Source: Shewanella sp. SG41-4
GTDB taxonomy: Bacteria; Pseudomonadota; Gammaproteobacteria; Enterobacterales; Shewanellaceae
Direction: 5' to 3'
DNA length: 64,000 bases
Assembly (NCBI RefSeq): GCF_014164505.1
Contig: NZ_JACJFI010000001.1
Span: forward strand, 1-64,000
A program made the position numbers and the translations under genes. How positions within the stretch are numbered: the stretch's first letter is position 1; each line of letters starts with the position of its first letter. Under the pieces are notes generated by a model. That model saw only the letters and a program-made list of their open reading frames with translations, did not search any database and was not told where the DNA came from. Below, in pieces: positions 1-7,522 of the stretch.

Positions 1-303
1 CTGACTAGAACCAATCAACGTCGACTTGATATGAGCAGGCATATCATCTGCACCTTCATAGGTATGCTGGAAGTATGGTGCACCTTCGGGTGCGAGTATA
101 TTAAAATGCCGTTCCAAATCACCACGGACCGTAGGATCCGCATTTTCGTTTATCGCCAGTGATGCAGAAGTATGCTGGATAAACACATGTAATAAGCCAA
201 CATTGATACCTCTTAGCTCAGGCAGCTGCGCTATCACTTCATCGGTAATTAAGTGAAATCCACGTGGTTGAGGGTTAAGAATCATCTCTCGTTGTAACCA
301 CAT
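1..303 (-). CDS. YjbQ/UPF0047 family protein, 3' end outside window
   Basis: The first 101 codons of a gene that runs off the left edge. The start ATG follows an AAGGA ribosome site. The translation carries the conserved YjbQ-family blocks HTSASL, ENADPTVRGDLE and EGADDMPAHIK. Their histidines and acidic residues form the metal/active-site pocket of this small trimeric family. Some members show weak thiamine-phosphate synthase activity, but the physiological role is unsettled. Full-length members have about 140 residues, so roughly a quarter is missing. Family assignment is firm; function is not. Confidence 0.85.
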   Translation of the reverse strand, partial: MWLQREMILNPQPRGFHLITDEVIAQLPELRGINVGLLHVFIQHTSASLAINENADPTVRGDLERHFNILAPEGAPYFQHTYEGADDMPAHIKSTLIGSSQ

Positions 304-853
304 CAAAGTAATCCTTCTTTAAACAACATTCGCAGGCAAACCATTAAGTAACGCCATGCAAAACTAAATACAAAGCATACATCAGAGCAGTGTTAATACT
401 GAAATGACTTTAGGTTATGGTTACATAATTTACTCACCATTTACTGAACAATCACCGAATAACGACTAAACAAATACCGAACAATTAACCATTAACCATT
501 AATATCAATTTTACAGCCCAGAACGTTGTTACACAGGTAGCGGTATTAGAATATCAGAACAAACTGTATTAGGCCTGGAAATTATTGATTTATAAACAAT
601 AGCATAAGTGATTTTTAGTTTTATTTCACGTTCTGATTGATAACAAAATACAGATAAGAAAGGCTTAGGTATATAAAGTCTTAAACGTTCTAAAGTATAT
701 AAATTTATGATTAATGCAGACTAAGCAGGCAATCATTATAAATTGTCACCTAATCACTTTAAAACCAACATTCGTAGGAGCGCCGAGAGAGAATGAGGTA
801 TCCATTATCGCAACGGGTATTGAATTTTAAGGCAGGTTAATTGTTCGCCACAA
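304..853. other. Intergenic stretch, AT-rich
   Basis: About 550 bases between the YjbQ gene and the end of the CsrB-like RNA. It is AT-rich with no open frame that has a ribosome site or a recognisable product. It should hold the minus-strand promoter of the YjbQ gene near its left end. I see no other structure. Confidence 0.5.
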
Positions 854-1271
854 AGCAAAAAGGCACAACCTTAAGTTATAAGGTTGTGCCCATTAACACT
901 TTTGTCAGCATCCGGCTGAAAGTTTGCTCCCTGCACCATCCATGTAAACATGCTTCCTGCAGTCCATTTCCCTGTTCTCATTTCCTTGTCTATTTATATA
1001 ACTCAAACAGACTCATGAGTGTCAATCCTTTGAACAGCCTATCCATTGACTGAGCGGTAAATCTATTCAATCCTTTGAATTATCCTTGCTGCATCCTGCA
1101 GCCTAGTCCCTTTTATCCTTGTGTCGACTATTTACTGTCTTCACCCATCCTTGATTCGGCTATCCATTTGCCGAGCTTATGCCCTAATCCGTGAGCGTGT
1201 CCTAGTATCATCCTTAATATTCTTAAGCATCATTAGTCTTATTTCTCATCCTAAGAAAACCAACTGACGAC
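854..1271 (-). ncRNA. csrB: CsrB/CsrC-type CsrA-sequestering small RNA
   Basis: No protein gene fits here, but the minus strand carries about 20 GGA triplets in roughly 350 nt, many as AAGGAT or AGGAT. Several sit in the loops of short perfect hairpins: stem 906-909/915-918, stem 1065-1070/1075-1080, stem 1088-1092/1098-1102, and stem 1157-1160/1170-1173. This is the hallmark of CsrB/CsrC RNAs, which titrate the translational regulator CsrA. The transcript would end at a GC-rich hairpin plus T run (855-890). The 5' end is set at the GTCGTCAG sequence at 1271, by analogy with E. coli CsrB, and is approximate. Length (about 415 nt) suits the family. A GacA/UvrY-type box lies about 190 bp upstream. 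Confidence 0.85.
855..890 (-). terminator. Rho-independent terminator of the CsrB-like RNA
   Basis: An 11-bp perfect stem (862-872 with 880-890) and a 7-nt loop. On the minus strand it is followed directly by TTTTT and then GCTTTG. There is no T run on the plus side, so it acts for minus-strand transcription. Confidence 0.8.
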
Positions 1272-1452
1272 CCGCTTTCGATAACAACATTCTAACTAAA
1301 ATAAGGATTGAGAAAAGTCTCTCAATACCATTAAAATAAATTTCCCACATGTCACAAAACAGTTAAAACAATGTAATTATATGATTTTAAAATATTAATA
1401 AGAATTTATAACGTTAAACACTGACAACTTAAGATAAGATCCCTTACACACT

Positions 1453-1470
1453 TGTAGGATATTGCTTACA
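1453..1470 (-). promoter_or_regulatory. GacA/UvrY upstream activating box
   Basis: On the minus strand the sequence is TGTAAG, six bases, CCTACA. This matches the GacA consensus TGTAAG-N6-CTTACA with one mismatch. It lies about 180-200 bp upstream of the inferred RNA start, the usual distance for these boxes at csrB/rsmZ-type promoters. Confidence 0.65.
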
Positions 1471-1499
1471 AAAGTGTGAGCAAGTTAATACTTTCGGGC

Positions 1500-1808
1500 T
1501 TATTTTCGCCATAAACGCGTGATCATTTGGCCAAACATGACCCAATCAGCCCACAAGCTGTATAGCGGGTAAGTGAATGTAGCAGGACGATTTTTTTCAA
1601 ATATAAAATGTCCTAACCATGCAAAACCATAACCGACTACCGGTAACCACAATAATTGCCACCAATGCTGGTTAATCAGAGTGCTAACAATAATCACTAA
1701 AATAATACTACTGCCAATATAATGCAGTCTTCGACAAATGGGATTTTGATGTTGCGACAGATAAAATGGATAAAACTCTGCAAACGTAGAATAACGCTTT
1801 GGTTCCAT
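1500..1808 (-). CDS. DUF962/Mpo1-like membrane protein
   Basis: A 102-residue protein of the DUF962 (Mpo1/YGL010w-like) family. The N-terminal block (FYPFYLSQHQNPICRRLHYIG) with its NPxxRxxHxxG pattern is diagnostic. Two hydrophobic segments follow (about residues 31-47 and 51-65), then the WLGHFIFEKNRPATF block carrying the second conserved histidine. The yeast homologue is an Fe(II)-dependent dioxygenase in 2-hydroxy fatty acid degradation; bacterial members are mostly untested. The start follows AAAGGAG. It is a monocistronic gene downstream of a GNAT gene on the same strand. Confidence 0.8.
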   Translation of the reverse strand: MEPKRYSTFAEFYPFYLSQHQNPICRRLHYIGSSIILVIIVSTLINQHWWQLLWLPVVGYGFAWLGHFIFEKNRPATFTYPLYSLWADWVMFGQMITRLWRK

Positions 1809-1907
1809 TACTCACTCCTTTATTAACAACTCGTTAATGATATACCCTGTTAGAATTAGATATTGTAGTTGTTGATTATTGTAGTTCTAGATTCTTAAAA
1901 AGTTAGA

Positions 1908-2537
1908 TTAAACCTTACTGTAGAACAATATCTCACCGTCAACATTACCAATGCTCACTGTGGCAATGCTGGTAAATTCTTGTTTCACAAACGCTTGATG
2001 GTGCAAAGGATTACTCACAAATACCCCAATACCATCAAGCCCAGGTTGTTCATCACACCAACTCAATACCGCTTGAATTAACCTGGCACCATAGCCTTTG
2101 TGTTGTTCATTGGGAGATACCGCAATAAACTGTAAAACGCCACATTTTTGCGAGGGTAGATGTTCTAAAATACAGGTTTCTTTTTGCATTAATCCTTGAG
2201 TTGATTTCCATCCGGTACCCAACATCATTTTAAACCGCCAATGCCAATAGCGCCCCTCCCCTAAAGGCACTTGTTGCGTAATCACACATGCAATTCCAAT
2301 TAAACGGTCGCCGTCAAATAAGCCAATTAACGGTTGCTCTTGTTGCCATAACTCGTTTAACTCTTCACGAATCGCGGCTCGAAGTTTCTGTTCATATTGT
2401 TGATTATCATGCTGACCAAGTACTTCAATAAAATAGGGGTCATCATGATAAGCATTATAAAGAATAGAGGCCGCGACTCGTATGTCTTCCGCCGTCAAAT
2501 ATACTGCACGTAAAGTGTCCAAGGTGTTATTGTCCAT
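1908..2537 (-). CDS. GNAT family N-acetyltransferase
   Basis: A 209-residue protein with one GNAT fold. The acetyl-CoA-binding motif A is visible in the second half: FIAVSPNEQHKGYGARLI, where QHKGYG is the Q/RxxGxG/A loop. It is followed by a helix and the PLHHQAFVKQEF motif B region. The substrate cannot be read from the sequence. The start is supported by AAGGAA ten bases upstream. The flanking genes do not suggest a pathway. Confidence 0.85.
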   Translation of the reverse strand: MDNNTLDTLRAVYLTAEDIRVAASILYNAYHDDPYFIEVLGQHDNQQYEQKLRAAIREELNELWQQEQPLIGLFDGDRLIGIACVITQQVPLGEGRYWHWRFKMMLGTGWKSTQGLMQKETCILEHLPSQKCGVLQFIAVSPNEQHKGYGARLIQAVLSWCDEQPGLDGIGVFVSNPLHHQAFVKQEFTSIATVSIGNVDGEILFYSKV

Positions 2538-2709
2538 TATTATTCCTTGTTAATTAACTCGCTAAACTTAACTTAACAAGTTTGAAACATTCTACAAGTT
2601 TTGTTTACACATTTTGCCTGTTAGCGATTGTGAGTCTCAGTTGTTTGCATTTTATCTCATCAAGACTGATACTAAAATTGTTTCTCTAATCATCACAAGG
2701 AATACGCAA

Positions 2710-2946
2710 ATGGACACAACATCAAATGATCTAAGTCACTTATTTAAGCAGTTAGGCTTGCCTCACGATCAAGAAGGAATCGATGACTTTGTTCTCCAAA
2801 ACAAACTGGAAAAACATACATTAATTATTGATGCCGATTGCTGGAATTCAGGTCAAAAAGCATTTTTAAAAGAGGCATTATTAGAAGACGCCCAATGGTC
2901 AGAAGTCATTGACCAATTTGACGTGATGATGCGAGCTAAGCTTTAA
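2710..2946 (+). CDS. DUF2789 family protein
   Basis: A 78-residue cytoplasmic protein. The frame is open from 2614, but the ATG at 2710 is preceded by AAGGA at the right spacing and begins the conserved part (MDTTSNDLSHLFKQLGLP). The pattern LFxQLGLPxD followed by FLKEALLEDAQWSEVIDQFD is typical of DUF2789, a small helical family in gammaproteobacteria with no known function. It is divergent from the GNAT gene. Confidence 0.75.
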   Translation: MDTTSNDLSHLFKQLGLPHDQEGIDDFVLQNKLEKHTLIIDADCWNSGQKAFLKEALLEDAQWSEVIDQFDVMMRAKL

Positions 2947-2994
2947 TTATCGCTTAAGAGCCTGTAAATAATGTTGGTTAACGTCATTCGGCAA

Positions 2995-3378
2995 TTAGTG
3001 TTGTCTATAGGCGGTGTCACCCCAGCCCACTAAAACGTCATCTCTGAACACAATTGGCGTGCATTCCTCTTTGCTTGTTTTACCATCTCCTTCTGCCCAT
3101 TGGGTACGATAAAACAACACTTTGATGGATTGTTCTGCATTATTTTGAGTCGACTTAGTATAAGCTTCACTAAAATCAGCAGTTCCCATTAAAGTTGTCA
3201 CTTGATCACTGCTCATTCCCATAGACAGTTTGCTCAACAAATCACGATTTTTATCTTGTTGCACTTGCCAATAATCAGCACTTTTACCCGATTCATGGTC
3301 ACCGACACTGATAACACAACCACTTAATCCTAGTGATGTCGCGCCAATTAATGCCGCTGCGATAAGTTTTAATTTCAT
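2995..3378 (-). CDS. DUF3192 lipoprotein
   Basis: A 127-residue exported lipoprotein: a short basic N-terminus, a hydrophobic stretch and the lipobox LSGC with Cys21. The mature part has the DUF3192 features, a GMSSDQVTTLMGTADFSEAY segment resembling the BamE/SmpA fold, and a conserved LFYRTQ...ECTPIVF block. The start follows AAAAAGGA. No function is known for the family. It is convergent with the DUF2789 gene. Confidence 0.8.
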   Translation of the reverse strand: MKLKLIAAALIGATSLGLSGCVISVGDHESGKSADYWQVQQDKNRDLLSKLSMGMSSDQVTTLMGTADFSEAYTKSTQNNAEQSIKVLFYRTQWAEGDGKTSKEECTPIVFRDDVLVGWGDTAYRQH

Positions 3379-3537
3379 GTTGCATCCTTTTTGTTAAAAT
3401 ATAATCCGCATTGTATTTATAGATCCTTTAAGCCAAAATCGTGCCATAAAATAATGCACTGATTTATATAGCTTTATGTTTTAACTCAACAAGAATTAGT
3501 TAATCTCACTATATGGAATTAAGGAATTAAACCAACA

Positions 3538-3903
3538 ATGAGTCCAATTGAACAATTGCTTGCCGCAGCAAAAACGATTGCTAACAATGGGCATTCGCCC
3601 AGCTTGGCCCTGATAAAAAGCCGTTTAGGCAATAGCATCCCAATGCCTACCCTTATCCAAGGTTTACAACAATTTAAGGCATTGCCTAAATCTGAGTGGC
3701 AACATTTACCGGAATTAGCAGACATTCCATCAATAGCCGACGTCCCATCACATGAACAACCCGACCTTGCTCAAGTGATCCAACAAGTTGTCACTCTACA
3801 ACAACACATTAGTCGACTAACTCAACGAGTTACTGAGCTAGAACACCAATTACAAAATCATATGGCTCAAAGCAACATAATCAATAATAAGGCTGACCAA
3901 TAG
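3538..3903 (+). CDS. Small helical protein, possible DNA-binding N-terminus
   Basis: A 121-residue protein. The N-terminal half (about residues 1-60) resembles short winged-helix segments found at the start of KfrA-like proteins: AKTIANNGHSPSLALIKSRLG followed by MPTLIQGLQQFK. The C-terminal part (residues 78-110) is a predicted coiled coil with heptad-spaced hydrophobics. Its stop codon abuts the ATG of the next gene, so the two are almost certainly co-translated. The DNA-binding reading is inference. Confidence 0.6.
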   Translation: MSPIEQLLAAAKTIANNGHSPSLALIKSRLGNSIPMPTLIQGLQQFKALPKSEWQHLPELADIPSIADVPSHEQPDLAQVIQQVVTLQQHISRLTQRVTELEHQLQNHMAQSNIINNKADQ

Positions 3904-4677
3904 ATGTTTGTCACCGAATTACGCTTTGAATGTTTTGCCGATACGACAATTGAGACGGTTGAGAAAGCAATTAACGCTTTTCTTGAAGCCTTACGAGCTA
4001 ATGGACAAATTTTAGGACGTGAATTTGCGGTAGCATTTAATGATGGTGAATTTAGAATTCGTCTGCTGTTACCTGAAAAAACCAGCTTAGCAAACCGTCA
4101 CAGTAGCCCATGGGTAAAAGTGACTTTAGCAGGCTTAACCGCAGCCAAACTATTGGCCCCTAGAGAAAAGTTTATCGGCCAAGACATTAATTCAGAAGCC
4201 AGTAATACTGACACGCCTTCATGGCAACTGCTGTATACCAGTTATGTGCACATGTGTTCGCCACTGCGTAATGGTGACAATCTATTACCGATCCCTCTTT
4301 ATCAACTGCCTGCTACTTTCAATGGCGATCATAAGCGCATCATAAAATGGCAAACAGAATGGCAAGCATGCGATGAACTGCAAATGGCCGCAGCAACTAA
4401 AGCAGAGTTTGCTGCTTTAGATGAGATAACTCAGACAGACAGTGACCTATTTAGACGCGGTTGGGATTTACGTGGCCGGATAGAATATTTAACTCACATC
4501 CCCACTTATTATTACTTATACCGTGTGGGTGGTGAATCATTGCAAGCAGAGCTAACTCGCCCCTGCCCTCGCTGCGGATCACATGACTGGAAGTTAGAAC
4601 AACCGCTTTTAGATATGTTTCATTTTCGCTGTGAGCCATGCCGTATTGTGTCTAACTTGTCTTGGGACCATCAATAA
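3904..4677 (+). CDS. DUF2310 zinc-ribbon protein
   Basis: A 257-residue protein whose last 35 residues hold a zinc ribbon: CPRCG at about residue 221, then CEPC about 20 residues later. The long N-terminal part matches the DUF2310 family, described as possible nucleic-acid-binding proteins. It starts on the base after the stop of the upstream gene. The pairing of a possible winged-helix protein with a zinc-ribbon protein suggests a joint role on nucleic acid, which is untested. Confidence 0.75.
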   Translation: MFVTELRFECFADTTIETVEKAINAFLEALRANGQILGREFAVAFNDGEFRIRLLLPEKTSLANRHSSPWVKVTLAGLTAAKLLAPREKFIGQDINSEASNTDTPSWQLLYTSYVHMCSPLRNGDNLLPIPLYQLPATFNGDHKRIIKWQTEWQACDELQMAAATKAEFAALDEITQTDSDLFRRGWDLRGRIEYLTHIPTYYYLYRVGGESLQAELTRPCPRCGSHDWKLEQPLLDMFHFRCEPCRIVSNLSWDHQ

Positions 4678-4684
4678 TTCCACT

Positions 4685-4720
4685 AACCACATCACTCAAA
4701 TGGCATTGAGAGATGTGGTT
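4685..4720. terminator. Bidirectional hairpin between convergent genes
   Basis: A stem of 9 bp (4685-4693 with 4712-4720) topped by a second 5-bp stem around an ATGGCA loop, lying between the convergent DUF2310 and syd genes. The T runs are weak, so termination strength is uncertain. Confidence 0.5.
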
Positions 4721-4742
4721 CACTGAGATTTCAACGGCATTA

Positions 4743-5393
4743 TTATTTATTACCGCGTAACGAGTTCCACATGGTATTAATGCGTTGCCAAATGCCTGGA
4801 TGATCTACCGTACGAGGTAATTCCTCGACTGGCTTTGATGGCGGTTTGATCATCGGCGATAGGCTTTCTAAAAACGCCGTTAATGATTCGGCTAATTTTG
4901 TGTTCTGTTTTTCACCCGGAATTTCAATCCACACACTGCCATCGTCGTTGTTTACGGTGAGCATTTCGTCGCCATCACCTAACACACCAATAAACCATGT
5001 TGCTGGTTGTTTAAGCTTTTTCTTCATCATCAAATGACCAATTACATTTTGTTGCAAATTTTCAAAGTCATCTTGATTCCATGATTGGAGTAATTCACCG
5101 TCGCCAAATGATGCTGTAAACGGCAATGGCGCTGAAAAATATTGGCCATAGAATGCATGAATATCTTGGTGTAATTGAATATTTAATGCATGCTCCACGT
5201 TACTAAAATCAGCAACATTGTCACGTTTAACCGGTTGCCAAAATACGGTATCATCAGCGTCCGCATTAAATGTACCTTGAATACATATTGAGTCTTCGCC
5301 CAAAGGATAATAGCGCGGAAATTCAGATAGAGTATCTTGATAAGATTTAAGATAATTTTTTATGAAGCAATCTAATGCAGATGAACAAGACAC
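4743..5393 (-). CDS. syd: SecY-interacting protein Syd
   Basis: A 216-residue cytoplasmic protein matching Syd along its length. Recognisable blocks are PRYYPLGEDSICIQG near the N-terminus, LNIQLHQDIHAFYGQYFSAPL in the middle and the FIGVLGDGDEMLTVNNDDG segment. Syd binds SecY at the membrane and disturbs abnormal SecYEG complexes, a quality-control role for the translocon. It stands alone, divergent from queF, which is its common neighbour in gammaproteobacteria. The C-terminal tail is somewhat longer than in E. coli Syd. Confidence 0.9.
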   Translation of the reverse strand: MSCSSALDCFIKNYLKSYQDTLSEFPRYYPLGEDSICIQGTFNADADDTVFWQPVKRDNVADFSNVEHALNIQLHQDIHAFYGQYFSAPLPFTASFGDGELLQSWNQDDFENLQQNVIGHLMMKKKLKQPATWFIGVLGDGDEMLTVNNDDGSVWIEIPGEKQNTKLAESLTAFLESLSPMIKPPSKPVEELPRTVDHPGIWQRINTMWNSLRGNK

Positions 5394-5447
5394 TTAAGCC
5401 ACTCGTAGTTTATAATAAAACCATATTTTGACACGGAAACCGATTAG

Positions 5448-6305
5448 ATGACACACAATCACGACCCTTATAGTGATGCTGCTGCATTAAAAGGCCTAAC
5501 ATTAGGTCAAGCAACTGCTTATAAAGCTGAGTATGACGCGTCACTGCTGCAAGGGGTTCCACGTAAACTTAATCGAGATGCAATTGAATTAAGTGGTGAT
5601 CTCCCATTCCATGGCACTGACATTTGGACAGGCTATGAATTGTCTTGGCTGAATGCTAAAGGCAAGCCTATTGTTGCCTTGTTAGAAGTTCAACTGGATC
5701 TCAACAGCACAAATTTGATTGAGTCTAAATCCTTTAAATTGTACTTAAACAGCTTTAACCAAACTAAGTTTGACAGTGTTGAAGATGTTCAAGATACATT
5801 AAGCCGTGATTTAGCGGCTTGTGCTGAAGGCGAAGTGACAGTGAAGGTTATCGAACCTAAACACTTTAACCTTGAACGCATTGTCGACTTACCAGGCACC
5901 TGCATTGATGATTTAGACATTGAGGTGACCGAGTATGAATTTAATCCAGATCATTTAATCGGTGGTACCGATCCTGACAAAAACGTGGCTGAAACATTGA
6001 ATTCAAATTTATTGAAATCTAATTGTTTAATCACCTCGCAACCTGACTGGGGCAGCGTGATGATCCGTTATCAGGGTCCTAAGATTGATCGTGAAAAACT
6101 GCTGCGCTATTTAATCTCTTTCCGTCAGCATAATGAATTTCACGAACAGTGCGTTGAGCGTATTTTTGTCGATTTAAAAAAATACTGCCAATGTACTAAG
6201 TTAACCGTTTACGCACGTTATACTCGTCGTGGTGGCTTAGACATCAACCCGTACCGCAGTGACTTTGAAAACCCGCCAGAATCAAACCGCCTAGCGAGAC
6301 AATAA
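5448..6305 (+). CDS. queF: NADPH-dependent 7-cyano-7-deazaguanine reductase
   Basis: A 285-residue protein of the long, two-domain (YqfU-type) QueF class, which reduces preQ0 to preQ1 in queuosine synthesis. The nucleophile is Cys193 in [12 protein letters not shown], with Asp200 seven residues later, the same spacing as Cys190/Asp197 of the E. coli enzyme. The NADPH-binding QueF motif [17 protein letters not shown] sits in the N-terminal half. The start ATG overlaps the promoter region shared with syd. A terminator follows at 6362. Confidence 0.95.
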   Translation: MTHNHDPYSDAAALKGLTLGQATAYKAEYDASLLQGVPRKLNRDAIELSGDLPFHGTDIWTGYELSWLNAKGKPIVALLEVQLDLNSTNLIESKSFKLYLNSFNQTKFDSVEDVQDTLSRDLAACAEGEVTVKVIEPKHFNLERIVDLPGTCIDDLDIEVTEYEFNPDHLIGGTDPDKNVAETLNSNLLKSNCLITSQPDWGSVMIRYQGPKIDREKLLRYLISFRQHNEFHEQCVERIFVDLKKYCQCTKLTVYARYTRRGGLDINPYRSDFENPPESNRLARQ

Positions 6306-6361
6306 TAGCGATTGATTAAGATGTTTAATCATTACGAGTCGTAAGTCTCTAGGATAATAAC

Positions 6362-6393
6362 AAAAAGCCAATCTTAACTAGGTTGGCTTTTTT
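6362..6393. terminator. Rho-independent terminator after queF
   Basis: The stem AGCCAA/TTGGCT (6366-6371 with 6383-6388) is flanked by five A's on the left and six T's on the right, so it can act on both strands. It lies between queF and the convergent LysR gene. Confidence 0.75.
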
Positions 6394-6444
6394 GTTGTTC
6401 ATATTATTCTGCGACTTTCTTATAAATATTTACATAATCAAATA

Positions 6445-7383
6445 TTATGAGGAGGGAACATATGCATCATGCATCAGTTTTTCAATCATTTCCCTTAACC
6501 AAATACACGACTTATCTAATGCGTGTTTTGTCGGCCAAATGCTGTATAAATCTATTGGTCGTGTCTCAAAAGGTAACTCAACCAAGGTTAGTTTAAACAG
6601 TTCCGCATAGCTTTGGGCAAAAGTATAAGGCGCTATGCCTATGGCATTCGACTTACTGATTAACGACAACATGCTCAATACAGACGACTGCTCACTGTAT
6701 AACGTTCGCTGCGGTAATGGGTCATTTGAAATGATATCTGCAACACGCATATTATCGCGATGTAGACGATACATTACGTGCTCGGCGGAAAAAAAATCGT
6801 CGTGGCTAACATGGTTTTTTATCACTGGATGATGTTGACGTACCACACAAACAATCCGCTCCTGGGCGACCTTTTTAAAACTAAACATTTTTAATTTTGG
6901 CGGCATAATATCCAGTAATAAATCCACTTTTTGCATTTGTAAGTCTTGAAACTGCTCCGCCTCGAACACTGGTGAATTACGTAACACGACCCTTACGGAC
7001 AAATTAGCTAAAGCTCTATCTAGATGAGGTTGTATTAAATCAATAACAGCTTCATTAGCATATAGGGTAAATACTCGTGAAGAGGTATAAGGATCAAACT
7101 CGCTGATCCCCATCAATGTTTGTTCAATAGCATCAAGCATAGGTTGCACCGAATTAAAGATATGTAACCCTGTCGCTGTAGGTTCAATACCACGACCAAT
7201 TCGAATAAATAACTCACAATCTAATGCGATTTTAAGACGATTTATCGCATTACTCACCGAAGACTGGGTTAATGCTAGCTGTTCAGCAGCACGAGTAATC
7301 GACGATTGCTGACAAACCACGCAAAACACCCGTAATAAATTTAAATCTAAAGTTGATAATTTATGGCTCAATTCATCATTCAT
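6445..7383 (-). CDS. LysR-family transcriptional regulator
   Basis: A 312-residue LysR regulator when started at the ATG at 7383, which follows GGTAAG; the open frame extends 17 codons further upstream without support. The N-terminal winged helix is clear (residues about 8-66: LNLLRVFCVVCQQSSITRAA then LALTQSSVSNAINRLK). The rest is the effector-binding domain of the NodD/LeuO-like group. It is divergent from the alkyl sulfatase gene across 139 bases, the classic arrangement for a regulator of the adjacent gene. The ligand is unknown; a sulfate ester or fatty alcohol is a guess. Confidence 0.9.
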   Translation of the reverse strand: MNDELSHKLSTLDLNLLRVFCVVCQQSSITRAAEQLALTQSSVSNAINRLKIALDCELFIRIGRGIEPTATGLHIFNSVQPMLDAIEQTLMGISEFDPYTSSRVFTLYANEAVIDLIQPHLDRALANLSVRVVLRNSPVFEAEQFQDLQMQKVDLLLDIMPPKLKMFSFKKVAQERIVCVVRQHHPVIKNHVSHDDFFSAEHVMYRLHRDNMRVADIISNDPLPQRTLYSEQSSVLSMLSLISKSNAIGIAPYTFAQSYAELFKLTLVELPFETRPIDLYSIWPTKHALDKSCIWLREMIEKLMHDAYVPSS

Positions 7384-7426
7384 GTGCTTACCTTTATCAC
7401 CAATACATTTACATTGTGAATATATT

Positions 7427-7448
7427 ATAACCATTTAGCCATAGTTAT
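7427..7448. promoter_or_regulatory. Candidate LysR operator in divergent region
   Basis: ATAAC (7427-7431), 12 bases, GTTAT (7444-7448): an inverted repeat containing a T-N11-A type core, between the LysR gene and the sulfatase gene. It is placed as expected for autoregulation plus activation. It rests on motif and position only. Confidence 0.35.
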
Positions 7449-7522
7449 CTTTTGGTGTTTATTCCTTAAGATAGGTTCATCAAGTTTAAAACCTATATTT
7501 TAATTTAACGAGGAATACCACT

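Noticed and set aside
841-1053. A 70-codon plus-strand open frame
   Set aside because: It has no ribosome site or recognisable product, starts at TTG, and lies antisense to the GGA-rich CsrB-like RNA and its terminator.
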